Shown piece by piece: positions 50,656-59,636 of a DNA stretch of 64,000 nucleotides. The notes below the pieces were generated by a model, which saw only the letters and a program-made list of their open reading frames with translations, was not told the DNA's origin and did no database searches. Numbering within the stretch: position 1 is the stretch's first letter; each line of letters begins with the position of its first letter. The position numbers and the translations under genes were made by a program. Source of the stretch: Roseateles depolymerans (lineage in GTDB: Bacteria; Pseudomonadota; Gammaproteobacteria; Burkholderiales; Burkholderiaceae_C); assembly GCA_003241055.1 (NCBI GenBank), contig QFOD01000001.1:124001-188000 (forward strand). The letters are read 5' to 3'.

Positions 50656-52266
50656 ATGACTGCTGTCTCGAATGAACTGCCGGTGGTGATCATCGGCGCC
50701 GGCCTGGCCGGCCTCACCGTCGCGCTGCATCTGGCCGACACCGTGCCCGTCGTCGTGCTGGCCAAGCGCGAGCTCACCGAAGCCGCCACCGCCTGGGCGC
50801 AGGGCGGCATCGTCGGCGTCCTGGGCAGCGACGACTCCATCGACAGCCATGTGCGCGACACCCAGGACGCCGGTGCCGGCCTGGTGGACGAGGCCACGGC
50901 CCGCTTCATTGCCGAGCGCAGCGCGGCGGCGGTGGGCTGGCTGGTGGACCAGGGCGTGCCGTTCACGCCGGACGAATCCGGCCCGCTGGGCCTGCACCTG
51001 ACCCGCGAGGGTGGCCACGCGGTGCGGCGCATCGCGCATGCGGCCGACGCCACCGGCAAGGCCATCCACGACGCGCTGCTGGCGCGTGCCCGAGCCCACC
51101 CGCGCATCGAGCTGCGCGAGCGCTCCATGGCGGTGGACCTGATCACCTCGCGCCATGTGCAGCGCGACGAACCTCCGCGGGTCTACGGGGTCTATGCGCT
51201 GGACATAGGCACCCAGCATGTCGAGACGCTGGCGGCGCGTGCCGTCGTGCTGGCCACCGGCGGCGCGGGCAAGGTCTACCGCTATACCACCAACCCCGAC
51301 ACCTCCACCGGCGACGGCATCGCGATGGCCTGGCGGGCGGGCTGCCGGGTCGCGAACATGGAGTTCATCCAGTTCCACCCGACCTGTCTCTATCACCCGC
51401 AGGAGCGCAGCTTCCTGATCACCGAGGCGCTGCGTGGCGAGGGCGCCTACCTCAAGCTGCCTGAACATCTCGGGGGCACCCGCTTCATGGCAGCGCACGA
51501 CGAGCGCATGGAGCTGGCGCCGCGCGACATCGTCGCGCGCGCGATCGACTTCGAGATGAAGAAGCACGGCCTGGACCATGTGTGGCTGGACGCCACCCAT
51601 CTGGGCGAGGCCTTCCTGATCGAGCATTTCCCCACCATCCACGCCCGCTGCCTGAAGCTGGGCATAGACATCGCGAAGCAGCCCATTCCCGTGGTGCCGG
51701 CGGTGCACTTCACCTGTGGTGGCGCAGTCACCGACCTGGCCGGCCGCTGCGACCTGCCCGGTCTCTATGCCGTCGGTGAAACGGGCTACACCGGCCTGCA
51801 CGGCGCCAACCGCCTGGCCAGCAACTCGCTGCTGGAATGCGTGGTGCTGGGCCAAACCTGCGCCGGCGACATCCTGGCCCAGCCCCAGCAAGACCCGGCC
51901 CCGCTGCCGGCCTGGGACGAGAGCCAGGTTGAGAACGCCGACGAGCAGGTGGTGATCGCGCACAACTGGGACGAGCTGCGCCTGCTGATGTGGAACTACG
52001 TCGGCATCGTGCGTACCACCAAGCGGCTGGAGCGGGCGCTGCACCGCATCAAGCTGCTTCGCAGCGAGATCGACGACTACTACGGGTCTTTCCGCGTCAC
52101 ACGCGACCTGCTGGAGCTGCGCAACCTGGTGGAGTGCGCCGAGCTCATCGTGCGCTCGGCGCTGATGCGCCACGAGAGCCGCGGCCTGCACTTCAGCCGC
52201 GACTACCCGCAGACGCTGCCGGTCAGCTTCCCGACCGTGCTGATCAGCAAAAAGCGCCGCCGCTGA
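50656..52266 (+). CDS. nadB: L-aspartate oxidase
   Basis: A 536-residue FAD enzyme converting aspartate to iminoaspartate, the first step of NAD synthesis. FAD motif: VVIIGAGLAGLTVALHL. The substrate region AATAWAQGGI, catalytic Arg segment EGGHAVRRIAHAADATGKAIHDALL and the GGAGKVYRYTTNPDTSTGDG loop match the family. A C-terminal helical domain contains the DDYYGSFRVTRDLLELRN stretch. The start at 50656 is the first Met of the homologous region. The next pathway gene nadA lies at 53886 on the opposite strand. Confidence 0.95.
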   Translation: MTAVSNELPVVIIGAGLAGLTVALHLADTVPVVVLAKRELTEAATAWAQGGIVGVLGSDDSIDSHVRDTQDAGAGLVDEATARFIAERSAAAVGWLVDQGVPFTPDESGPLGLHLTREGGHAVRRIAHAADATGKAIHDALLARARAHPRIELRERSMAVDLITSRHVQRDEPPRVYGVYALDIGTQHVETLAARAVVLATGGAGKVYRYTTNPDTSTGDGIAMAWRAGCRVANMEFIQFHPTCLYHPQERSFLITEALRGEGAYLKLPEHLGGTRFMAAHDERMELAPRDIVARAIDFEMKKHGLDHVWLDATHLGEAFLIEHFPTIHARCLKLGIDIAKQPIPVVPAVHFTCGGAVTDLAGRCDLPGLYAVGETGYTGLHGANRLASNSLLECVVLGQTCAGDILAQPQQDPAPLPAWDESQVENADEQVVIAHNWDELRLLMWNYVGIVRTTKRLERALHRIKLLRSEIDDYYGSFRVTRDLLELRNLVECAELIVRSALMRHESRGLHFSRDYPQTLPVSFPTVLISKKRRR

Positions 52267-52299
52267 GCCAGCCCCTGGAGCGGGGTGCCGCTGGCCCCG

Positions 52300-52515
52300 C
52301 TATTCGCCGCCTTCGCCGGGCTCGCTGGCCGGTCGCCCGCGCTTGGGCGCCGGGCTGCTGGCCGGCATGATGCCGCGGCGTGCCAGGGCTTCCCGCAGCA
52401 GGTATTCGATCTGCGCATTCGCGCTGCGCAGCTCCTGCGCGGCCAGACGTTCGATCTGCGCCCACAGCGCCGGGTCCAGCCGCAGCGCGAAGCTCTTCTT
52501 GTCCGGGCTGGCCAT
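52300..52515 (-). CDS. ribbon-helix-helix (Arc-type) DNA-binding protein
   Basis: A 71-residue protein. It opens KKSFALRLDPALWAQIERLAAQELRSANAQIEYLLREALARRG, the beta strand-helix-helix of Arc-type regulators, followed by a basic Pro/Lys/Arg tail. It is nine bases downstream of an SPFH gene on the same strand. Arc-type proteins repeatedly occur as partners of SPFH genes. It probably binds the palindrome before the SPFH gene. Confidence 0.82.
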   Translation of the reverse strand: MASPDKKSFALRLDPALWAQIERLAAQELRSANAQIEYLLREALARRGIMPASSPAPKRGRPASEPGEGGE

Positions 52516-52524
52516 GGCCGGTGC

Positions 52525-53415
52525 TCAGGCGTAGAGCGTGCCCGCGTTGATGACCGGCTGCGTGTCCTTGTCGGAGCACAGCACCACCAGCAGGTTGGAC
52601 ACCATGGCCGCCTTGCGCTCGTCGTCCAGCACGACGATGTCGCGCTCAGACAGCCCCTGCAGCGCCTCCTCCACCATGGACACCGCGCCCTGCACGATCT
52701 TCTTGCGCGCGCTGATGATGGCCTCGGCCTGCTGGCGGCGCAGCATCACCTGGGCGATCTCCGGCGCATAGGCCAGGTGGGTGATCTTGGCGTCCTGCAC
52801 GGTCACGCCGGCCTGCGCGAAGCGGGCCTGCAATTCGGCCACCAGGGTTGCGATCACGGTGTCCTGCCCGGCGCGCAGCGTGGTCTCGCCGGGGGCCAGG
52901 TCTTCACCGTCGTCGTAGGCGTAATGGGTGGCCAGATGGCGCAGCGCCGCCTCCACCTGTATGCCCACATAGGCCTCGTAGTCGTCCACCTCGAAGACGG
53001 CGCGGGCGCTGTCCTGCACGCGCCAGACCACGGCGGCGCTGATCTCGATGGGGTTGCCGCGCTTGTCGTTGACCTTGATGGCCGGCGCGTTCAGGTTGCG
53101 CGCGCGCAGCGAGATGCGGCGCTTCAGCGTGAAGGGGTTGGCCCAGCGCAGGCCCTCGGTGCGGTCGGTGCCGACATAGCGGCCGAACAGGGTCAGGATG
53201 CGCGCCTCGTTGGGCTGCTGCATGTAGAGCCCGGCCAGCGCCACCAGGCTGGCCGCGCCCACCAGCAGTGCCGCGACGATCAGTGCCGGTTGCCGCAGAC
53301 CCTGCCAGATCAACAGGCCGGCCGCCGCCAGGCCAGCCAGGCCGCACAGGATGGCGGTGTAGCCGCTGGCCGTGCTCGCCGCGGTTTCGTGATGACGTTC
53401 GTCGTGGACAGACAT
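52525..53415 (-). CDS. SPFH/Band 7 domain membrane protein (stomatin-like)
   Basis: A 296-residue membrane protein. Two N-terminal membrane helices (AILCGLAGLAAAGLLIW and IVAALLVGAASLVALAGLYM) precede the SPFH domain (NEARILTLFGRYVGTDRTEGLRWANPFTLKRRISLRARNL...). A C-terminal coiled helix region (EIAQVMLRRQQAEAIISARKKIVQGAVSMVEEAL) follows. It likely oligomerises as a membrane scaffold. It is different from the SPFH-SHOCT protein at 33609. It is paired with the Arc-like protein downstream. Confidence 0.9.
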   Translation of the reverse strand: MSVHDERHHETAASTASGYTAILCGLAGLAAAGLLIWQGLRQPALIVAALLVGAASLVALAGLYMQQPNEARILTLFGRYVGTDRTEGLRWANPFTLKRRISLRARNLNAPAIKVNDKRGNPIEISAAVVWRVQDSARAVFEVDDYEAYVGIQVEAALRHLATHYAYDDGEDLAPGETTLRAGQDTVIATLVAELQARFAQAGVTVQDAKITHLAYAPEIAQVMLRRQQAEAIISARKKIVQGAVSMVEEALQGLSERDIVVLDDERKAAMVSNLLVVLCSDKDTQPVINAGTLYA

Positions 53416-53428
53416 GCGATATCTCCCG

Positions 53429-53448
53429 TTAAGGTGATATCACTTTAA
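53429..53448. promoter_or_regulatory. palindromic operator before the SPFH/Arc pair
   Basis: TTAAGGTGATATCACTTTAA is a 20-base inverted repeat with one mismatch per arm, 13 bases upstream of the SPFH start and just upstream of its Shine-Dalgarno (GGGAG at 53424-53428). The AT-rich block stands out in GC-rich DNA. A second GATATC lies at 53418-53423. It suits a ribbon-helix-helix autorepressor. Confidence 0.65.
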
Positions 53449-53515
53449 TTGCATGTCGGCGCGACTGCAAGCCCTTGGGCGGGCCTGCGTGGCGCAGCGG
53501 GAGCCGGGCTCCGGC

Positions 53516-53812
53516 TCAGCCGCCGCGCGCGCGCAGTGCGGTGCGCGCCTGCACGAAGCTGTAGGCGTAGTTCACCGCCTCGACGATGGCGGTATCGATC
53601 TCCAGCCGCTCGTGCTCGGTCAGGTAGAAGCTGAAGTCCACCTCGTGCCGGATGTAGCGCGGCGGCAGGCGATTGAGCGCCACGCAGGCTACGTCGCACA
53701 GCAGGTCGTTGCTGCTGGCGATCTCGGGGTGATCCTTGGCGGCATCCATCACGGCGGCGAACACTTCGCGTTCGTGGTGGTTGTAGAGCGAGCTGAAGTC
53801 GGCGAGGGCCAT
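53516..53812 (-). CDS. ComFB-like (late competence development) family protein
   Basis: A 98-residue helical protein. It matches ComFB-type domains: YNHHEREVFAAVMDAAKDHPEI, then DVACVALNRLPPRYIRHEVDFSFYLT, where the Asn-Arg-Leu-Pro-Pro-Arg-Tyr core is the family signature. ComFB domains bind cyclic dinucleotides in cyanobacteria. The role here is unknown. It lies between nadA and the SPFH operon and starts with ATG at 53812. Confidence 0.8.
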   Translation of the reverse strand: MALADFSSLYNHHEREVFAAVMDAAKDHPEIASSNDLLCDVACVALNRLPPRYIRHEVDFSFYLTEHERLEIDTAIVEAVNYAYSFVQARTALRARGG

Positions 53813-53885
53813 GGTCTGCCTTTGAGGAGAAGACGCGAGGTGTCGGTGAGGGCGCGTCGGGGCGCCAGGCCCCGACTGTTCCAGA

Positions 53886-54998
53886 TCAGGCCGCGCCTAT
53901 GCCCGGGGTGAATCCCGAGGTCGGCGCCGCGGCGGGGGGCCGGCGGGCGGCCGTGAAGTCCAGCATGCGGTTGATGCAGGCCTGGGCCTTCACGCGCAGC
54001 GCCTCGTCCACCTGGATCTGCGGCTCGCCGCTCTCCAGGCAGTCCACCAGGTTGGCCAGGCCATTCATCGCCATCCAGGGGCAGTGCGCACAGCTCTTGC
54101 AGGTGGCGCTGTTGCCGGCGGTGGGCGCCTCGATCAGCGTCTTGTGCGGCGCCAGCTGGCGCATGCGGTGCAGGATGCCGTTGTCGGTCGCGACGATGTA
54201 TTCCTGCGCCTGGCCGTCCACCACCGCCTTGATCAGCGCCGAGGTGGAGCCCACCACGTGGGCCTTGTCCACCACGCTCTTGGGCGATTCGGGGTGCACC
54301 AGCACCAGCGCATCGGGGTGCTGCTCGCGCAGCAGGTCCAGCTCCAGCCCCTTGAACTCGTCGTGCACGATGCAGGCGCCGTTCCACATCAGCATGTCGG
54401 CGCCGGTCTGCTCCTGGATGTAGCGGCCCAGGTGACGGTCGGGCGCCCACAGGATCTTCTGGCCCTTGGCATGCAGGTCGGACACGATCTCCAGCGCGCA
54501 GGAGCTGGTCACCATCCAGTCGGCCCGCGCCTTCACGGCGGCGCTGGTGTTGGCGTAGACGACGACCTTGCGGTCCGGGTGGGCATCGCAGAAGGCTGCG
54601 AAGTCGTCGGCCGGGCAGCCCAGGTCCAGCGAGCAGGTGGCGTCCAGGTCGGGCATCAGCACACGCTTCTCGGGGCTGAGGATCTTGGCCGTCTCGCCCA
54701 TGAAGCGCACGCCGGCGACGACCAGGGTCTGGGCCGCGTGGTCGCGGCCGAAGCGGGCCATCTCCAGCGAGTCGGCCACGCAGCCGCCGGTGGCCAGCGC
54801 CAGATCCTGCAGCGCGCCGTCCACGTAGTAGTGCGCCACCAGCACCGCGTTGCGGGCCTTCAGCAGTTCGGCCGCGCGCTCGGCCAGGCGGCTGCGCTCA
54901 GGCGCGCTCAGCGGAGCGGGCACCTTGGCCCAGGCATGGGCGGTGCAGGTCGCGCCCTCGGCGTCCTGGCGGGAGTAGTCGTACAGAACCTGTTCCAT
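53886..54998 (-). CDS. nadA: quinolinate synthase
   Basis: A 370-residue 4Fe-4S enzyme condensing iminoaspartate with dihydroxyacetone phosphate. Cluster cysteines are in DATCSLDLGCP, SSCALEIV and CKSCAHCPWM. Substrate motifs VAHYYVDG, YANTSAAVKA and HPES are present. The start at 54998 is the conserved MEQVLYDY. It is convergent with nadB across the SPFH/ComFB genes; nadC is not in the window. Confidence 0.95.
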   Translation of the reverse strand: MEQVLYDYSRQDAEGATCTAHAWAKVPAPLSAPERSRLAERAAELLKARNAVLVAHYYVDGALQDLALATGGCVADSLEMARFGRDHAAQTLVVAGVRFMGETAKILSPEKRVLMPDLDATCSLDLGCPADDFAAFCDAHPDRKVVVYANTSAAVKARADWMVTSSCALEIVSDLHAKGQKILWAPDRHLGRYIQEQTGADMLMWNGACIVHDEFKGLELDLLREQHPDALVLVHPESPKSVVDKAHVVGSTSALIKAVVDGQAQEYIVATDNGILHRMRQLAPHKTLIEAPTAGNSATCKSCAHCPWMAMNGLANLVDCLESGEPQIQVDEALRVKAQACINRMLDFTAARRPPAAAPTSGFTPGIGAA

Positions 54999-55083
54999 GG
55001 CGCGGAATTCTAGGAGCGCCCTCCGGCCATGGCGGCCGCACGGCCAAGGCCCCGGCGGCCACAGGCTTTCTCGGGCCGCCGTC

Positions 55084-56046
55084 TCAGGGCAGGCGCAGCC
55101 AGTCCCGCTCCGACACCTGCACCGTGCGAGACGGTTCACCGCCCCATCGATAGCTGACGCTGAGCATCTTGCGGCGCCCGGGTGCGGGGTCGCCGCCCAG
55201 CAGTTCGTTGCTCACCTCCAGTTCGACGCGGCCGTCGCGGGCCAGCGCGCGCAGCCGGCCGGTCACGTCCATCCAGCGGCCATCGGCGCCGTAGCGGGCG
55301 CTCTCGATCAGCAGCCCGCGGCCGCGCGGCGGGCCGTCGCCGCCGCGGCCCCAGTCGCCACGCGACCAGCCGATGAACTGCGCGCCGTCCACCCAGCTGT
55401 ACTCCGGGTAGTCGAAGCTGCGTTCCGCGCCGTGGCGGTCGCGTGCCACGATGTGCAGGCGCTTGGTGCGCCCGGGGGCCGGGTCGGCGTCGAAGCGTTC
55501 CACCTCCACCTTGAAGCGCTGGTCGCGCCGCGCCAGCTCGCGCAGCTGCGGCGTCACGTCCACCTCGCGCGACGGCAGGCCCCAGGTGGCGTAGAGGATG
55601 ACGAAGGCGCCGTCGTCCCGGCCGTCGTCACGCGCGTCGCCCGGGCGGCCGGCCTGCCAGTCGCCCTGCCAGCCTGGCTCGCCCCAGCGGCCGCCGGCCC
55701 AGCCGACGAACTGCGCGCCGTCCAGCCAGTCGTCCTCGCGGATGTCGAAGCGCAGTTCGCGGCCCTGGCGGTCGCGGGCATAGATGCGCAGCAGCTTGTC
55801 GCGCCCCGGGTCGGGGTCGATGCCGAACAGGTCGTTGGTCACGCGCACGCGGCGGTCGCGGCGCGCCACCTCGCGCAGCCGCTCGGTCACGTCCACATGG
55901 CGGTGCTCGGTGCCGTAGCGCGCCTGCAGGATCAGGAATTCGCCGTCGTCGTCGCGGTCGGCCCGTGCGGGCAGGCTGGCCAGCGCCGGGGCGAGCAGGG
56001 CGGCGAGGCTGAGGGTCAGGTGTTGTAGGTGTTGGCGGCGCCGCAT
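55084..56046 (-). CDS. exported protein with three DUF3395-like repeats
   Basis: A 320-residue protein with a signal peptide (ending PARA near residue 29). Three repeats of about 85 residues follow (38-120, 146-230, 244-320). Each has a YG/WG start, then VDVT-LR-LAR, a V-x-N-x-FG-DP-PGR-K-L turn and an ARDR-G or YRWGG strand; the first two end WxDGAQFxGW. The last copy ends SVSYRWGGEPSRTVQVSERDWLRLP, which closely matches the DUF3395 (DnaJ C11 C-terminal-like) signature. The function is not known. Confidence 0.75.
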   Translation of the reverse strand: MRRRQHLQHLTLSLAALLAPALASLPARADRDDDGEFLILQARYGTEHRHVDVTERLREVARRDRRVRVTNDLFGIDPDPGRDKLLRIYARDRQGRELRFDIREDDWLDGAQFVGWAGGRWGEPGWQGDWQAGRPGDARDDGRDDGAFVILYATWGLPSREVDVTPQLRELARRDQRFKVEVERFDADPAPGRTKRLHIVARDRHGAERSFDYPEYSWVDGAQFIGWSRGDWGRGGDGPPRGRGLLIESARYGADGRWMDVTGRLRALARDGRVELEVSNELLGGDPAPGRRKMLSVSYRWGGEPSRTVQVSERDWLRLP

Positions 56047-56148
56047 GGTGTGCCTAAAGGGAGGCTGAGGGGGGGCTGAGGGTGATGAAGCGTCTCAACG
56101 CGCGAGGCCGCGCGGCGGTGGACTCGCAAGCCCGGGATTCACAGCTGC

Positions 56149-56979
56149 TCACACCTGCTCGAAGAAGCGGCTGGGCGGCATGCCGACCGTGCGCGTGACC
56201 ATGGCTGAGAACGCGCTGGCACTGGCATAGCCCAGCTCGGCCGCGATCACCGCCACCGGCTTCTTGTGCGCGGCCAGCCGCAGGGCCTCGGCCAGCAGCG
56301 CCTGCTGGCGCCACTGCGCGTAGCTGCTGCCCAGCTCCTGGCGGAACAGGCGCGACACCGTGCGCGCGCTGGCGCCCACCTGGGCGGCCCAGCCGTCCAG
56401 GCTGGCGTGGCGCAGCGGGTCGTCCAGCACCGCCTCGCACAGGCGGCGCAGGCGCTTGTCGCGCGGCAGGTCCACGCCCAGGCGCAGGCTGCGCGCGCGG
56501 CGCAGCTCGTCCAGGATGAGCTGGGCAAGCCAGTGCTCGCGCGGGCTGGCGCTGGCGGCCGCCTGCAGGCCGGCATCGGCCAGCTGAAGCACCAGCTCGC
56601 GCAGCAGCGGTGACACCTCCACGACCCGGCTGCCCACCCAGGCGCCGCTGTCATCGGGCGGTGCCTGCAGGTAGAGCGTGCGCAGCTCGCAGCGCTCCAC
56701 CGCGGTGACCGCATGCTGCAGTCCGGGCGGAATCCACACGGCCCGCGACGGCGGCACCAGGAAGGTCGCCACCGCCGTGTTCACTCGCACCACGCCGGCC
56801 ACCGAGAAGGCCAGCTGGCCCCAGTCGTGGTGATGGGCCTGGATGTCCATCTGGTGCTCCAGGCTGCGCGCCTTTACCCGCACCGGGCGCTCGGCGCTGG
56901 GGGCGTAGCGGCGCGGGTCCAGCGGCGGCACGCTGCGGCGCGCGGGGCGTTCGGCCGGCCGGGCGGGCGAGGAGGGCAT
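56149..56979 (-). CDS. AraC family transcriptional regulator (NimR-like cupin type)
   Basis: A 276-residue regulator. The N-terminal cupin includes HHHDWGQLAFSVAGVVRV and WIPPGLQHAV, the metal-like cupin motif of the NimR group. The C-terminal DNA-binding domain has GASARTVSRLFRQELGSSYAQWRQQALLAEAL and the second helix AAELGYASASAFSAMVTRTVGMPPSRF. It starts at 56979, divergent from the MFS gene with 68 bases between, so it is likely to control the transporter. Confidence 0.9.
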   Translation of the reverse strand: MPSSPARPAERPARRSVPPLDPRRYAPSAERPVRVKARSLEHQMDIQAHHHDWGQLAFSVAGVVRVNTAVATFLVPPSRAVWIPPGLQHAVTAVERCELRTLYLQAPPDDSGAWVGSRVVEVSPLLRELVLQLADAGLQAAASASPREHWLAQLILDELRRARSLRLGVDLPRDKRLRRLCEAVLDDPLRHASLDGWAAQVGASARTVSRLFRQELGSSYAQWRQQALLAEALRLAAHKKPVAVIAAELGYASASAFSAMVTRTVGMPPSRFFEQV

Positions 56980-57047
56980 GGCGGGTTCTCGACAGAAATT
57001 GGCTTCCCATCGTAATTCCGTCGCGCGCCAGCTGCCACCATCGCGGC

Positions 57048-58301
57048 ATGACGCAGAACCAGACACCCCAGGCCGCGGAGACCGGCCGCTCGCAGGACCT
57101 GCGCACCATCAGCCTGATCGGCGTGGCGCACGGCTCCTCCCACTTCTTCCACATGCTGCTGCCGCCGCTGTTCCCGGCCTTCATCCAGAGCTTCGGGCTC
57201 AGCTATGCGGAGTTGGGCCTGCTGGTGACGGTGTTCTTCGTGATCTCGGGCGTCGGCCAGGCGCTGTCGGGCTTCATCGTCGACCGCATCGGCGCGCGCC
57301 CGGTGCTGTTCGCCGCGATGACGAGCTTTCTGCTCGCCTCGATCGCCGGCGGGCTGGCCCAGGGTTTCGGCGGCCTGCTGCTGGCCGCGGCGCTGGCGGG
57401 CTTCGGCAACGCACCCTTCCATCCGGCCGACTTCACCATCCTGAACAAGCGCGTGTCGCCCAAGCGCCTGGGCCATGCCTTCGCGGTGCATGGCATCAGC
57501 GGCAACATCGGCTGGGGCGTGGCGCCGGTGTTCAACATCGGCATCGCCACGGCCACCGGCAACTGGCGCTATGCCTACCTGGGCACCGCCATCATCGCCA
57601 TCGCGGTGCTGCTGCTGCTGTTCTGGCAGCGCGAGGCGATCGACGATCGCCATGGCAGCTGGGGCCATGCCAAGCCGGCAGCTGGTGCCGTGCCCGAGCA
57701 CCCGCTGGCCTTCCTGAGGCTGCCGTCTGTGTGGCTGTGCTTCTCGTTCTTCTTCTGGAGCACGGCGGCGCTGTCGGCCATCCAGAGCTTCGCCAGCCCG
57801 GCGCTGCACCAGATCTACGGCCTGCCGCTGGCCGAGACCGCCTATGTGGTGACCGGCTACATGCTGGCCGGCGCAGTGGGCATGGCCTGCGGCGGCTTCC
57901 TGGTGGCACGGGCAGAGCGTCTGGAGCGCACCATCGCCTTCGCGATGATGCTGGCGGCGGCCTTGCTGGTGCTGACCGCCACGGGCTGGCTGCCCGGCGG
58001 CCTGGCGGCCACGGTGGCCGCGCTGGCCGGCTTCGGCACCGGCCTGGCCGGCCCCTCGCGCGACATGCTGATCAAGCGTGCCTCGCCGCCCGGCGCCACC
58101 GGCCGCGTCTACGGCACCGTGTACTCGGGCCTGGATACCGGCTTCGCAGTGGCCGCGCCGGTGTTCGGCATCCTGCTGGACCACGGCCTGCCTCGCGCGG
58201 TCTTCGCCGGCTCCGCAGCGGCACTGGCAATGGGCGTGGCGTCGGCGGGCCTGGTCGGGCTGGGGCTGAGCCGGCGTACGGCCGCCGACGCCGCGGCCTG
58301 A
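57048..58301 (+). CDS. MFS transporter (FSR-like efflux family)
   Basis: A 417-residue 12-helix major facilitator. The opening GVAHGSSHFFHMLLPPLFPAF and LLVTVFFVISGVGQALSGFIVDRIGARPVLF resemble the fosmidomycin resistance (FSR) exporters; the A-motif is DRIGARPV. A second motif LVARAERLERTI follows. Substrate unknown. It is divergent from the NimR-like AraC regulator, the typical inducible exporter layout. Confidence 0.9.
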   Translation: MTQNQTPQAAETGRSQDLRTISLIGVAHGSSHFFHMLLPPLFPAFIQSFGLSYAELGLLVTVFFVISGVGQALSGFIVDRIGARPVLFAAMTSFLLASIAGGLAQGFGGLLLAAALAGFGNAPFHPADFTILNKRVSPKRLGHAFAVHGISGNIGWGVAPVFNIGIATATGNWRYAYLGTAIIAIAVLLLLFWQREAIDDRHGSWGHAKPAAGAVPEHPLAFLRLPSVWLCFSFFFWSTAALSAIQSFASPALHQIYGLPLAETAYVVTGYMLAGAVGMACGGFLVARAERLERTIAFAMMLAAALLVLTATGWLPGGLAATVAALAGFGTGLAGPSRDMLIKRASPPGATGRVYGTVYSGLDTGFAVAAPVFGILLDHGLPRAVFAGSAAALAMGVASAGLVGLGLSRRTAADAAA

Positions 58302-58319
58302 GCCCGCGTCATTGCAGGC

Positions 58320-59636
58320 CTACTGCGTTCGCTGCTTCGCCACGTCGCTGGCCGTGACCACGCCGGTCTTGCCACTGAAGTGGCCGATGACGTAGTTCGC
58401 CAGCTGGGCGATCTCGGTGTCGCTCATCGAGTCCTTGAACGCCGGCATGAAGACGTCGGCTCCGTTGAGCTTCAGGTTCACACCCTGCAGCACGGCCTTG
58501 GTGAGCGTTTGTCCGGTCGGGTCGTTGACAGAGCGCAACTGCAGCAGCGCCGCCTGCGGGATCTGGCGGCCGGGGCCGTCCCATCGGTGGCAGCTGGCGC
58601 AGGCCGACTCGAACAGCCGCAGCCCCGCGCGCAGGTCGGCCGGCGTGTTGGCGGGCGGCGCGATGGGTGTGGAGTCGGCCACGCTGCGCGGCGGCAAGGG
58701 GGCCACCTGCTTGCCCGGGTCGCCCGCCACCGGCGGCACGCTGCGCAGGTAGGTGACCATGGCGTGCACATCGTCCGGGCTCAGGTATTGCAGGCTGTTG
58801 GCCACCGCCTCGCCCATGGGGCCGCCGGCGGTGCCGCGGCCGGCGGCATGGCCCGTGCGCAGGTAGTTCACCAGGTCCTGGTCCGACCAGGCGCCAATGC
58901 CGGACTGGCGGTCCGACGTGATGTTGGGTGCGGCCCAGCCTTCCAGCGAGCTGCCGGCCAGCTCCCGGGCGTGGTCCAGCGCGAAGCCCAGGTTGCGCGG
59001 CGTGTGGCACTCGGCGCAGTGGGCCAGGCTGTTGGCCAGGTAGGCGCCGCGGTTCCATGCCGCCGGGCGGCGGGTGTCGGTCTCGAAGCGTTGCTGATCC
59101 AGGAAGACCGCGTTCCAGAAGGCCATGCCCCAGCGCTGGTTGAACGGGAAGCCCAGCTCGGGCTCCGGCGTGCGCTGCTTCACCGCCGGCAGGCTGAAGA
59201 GATAGGCCTTGATGGCCAGCACGTCGTCGCGGCTGAGCTGGGTGTAGGCGGTGTACGGGAACGCGGGGTAGAGGTGCTGGCCGTCCTGGCGGACACCCTC
59301 GTGCAGGGCCCGCACGAAGTCGTCGTCGCTCCAGCGGCCGATGCCGGTCTCCGGGTCGGGCGTGATGTTGGACGAGTAGAGGCGGCCGAACGGCAGCTTG
59401 AAGGCCAGCCCGCCGGCATAGGGCTGGCCGCCGGCGGTGGTGTGGCAGGCGACGCAGTCCGCCGCCCGCGCCAGGTAGGCGCCGCGCGCCACCTGGCTGA
59501 GCCCGGGCGGTGCGCCGGCCAGCACCGGCGCCTGGCCGGGGGCCGGGTTGGTGCGCAGGCGGTAGCCGATGGCGGTGGCGAGCAGCAGGGCTACGGCGAG
59601 CGCGGCCCCCAGGGTCAGACGCAGCGCGCGCTTCAT
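58320..59636 (-). CDS. triheme cytochrome c subunit of molybdenum oxidoreductase
   Basis: A 438-residue membrane-anchored protein. An N-terminal membrane helix is followed by three CxxCH haem sites at 61-65, 207-211 and 346-350, as in the cytochrome subunit of acetic-acid-bacterial aldehyde and alcohol dehydrogenases. Its start overlaps the stop of the molybdopterin subunit (ATGA). It would pass electrons from the molybdenum site to the respiratory chain. It is the last gene of the unit. Confidence 0.92.
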   Translation of the reverse strand: MKRALRLTLGAALAVALLLATAIGYRLRTNPAPGQAPVLAGAPPGLSQVARGAYLARAADCVACHTTAGGQPYAGGLAFKLPFGRLYSSNITPDPETGIGRWSDDDFVRALHEGVRQDGQHLYPAFPYTAYTQLSRDDVLAIKAYLFSLPAVKQRTPEPELGFPFNQRWGMAFWNAVFLDQQRFETDTRRPAAWNRGAYLANSLAHCAECHTPRNLGFALDHARELAGSSLEGWAAPNITSDRQSGIGAWSDQDLVNYLRTGHAAGRGTAGGPMGEAVANSLQYLSPDDVHAMVTYLRSVPPVAGDPGKQVAPLPPRSVADSTPIAPPANTPADLRAGLRLFESACASCHRWDGPGRQIPQAALLQLRSVNDPTGQTLTKAVLQGVNLKLNGADVFMPAFKDSMSDTEIAQLANYVIGHFSGKTGVVTASDVAKQRTQ

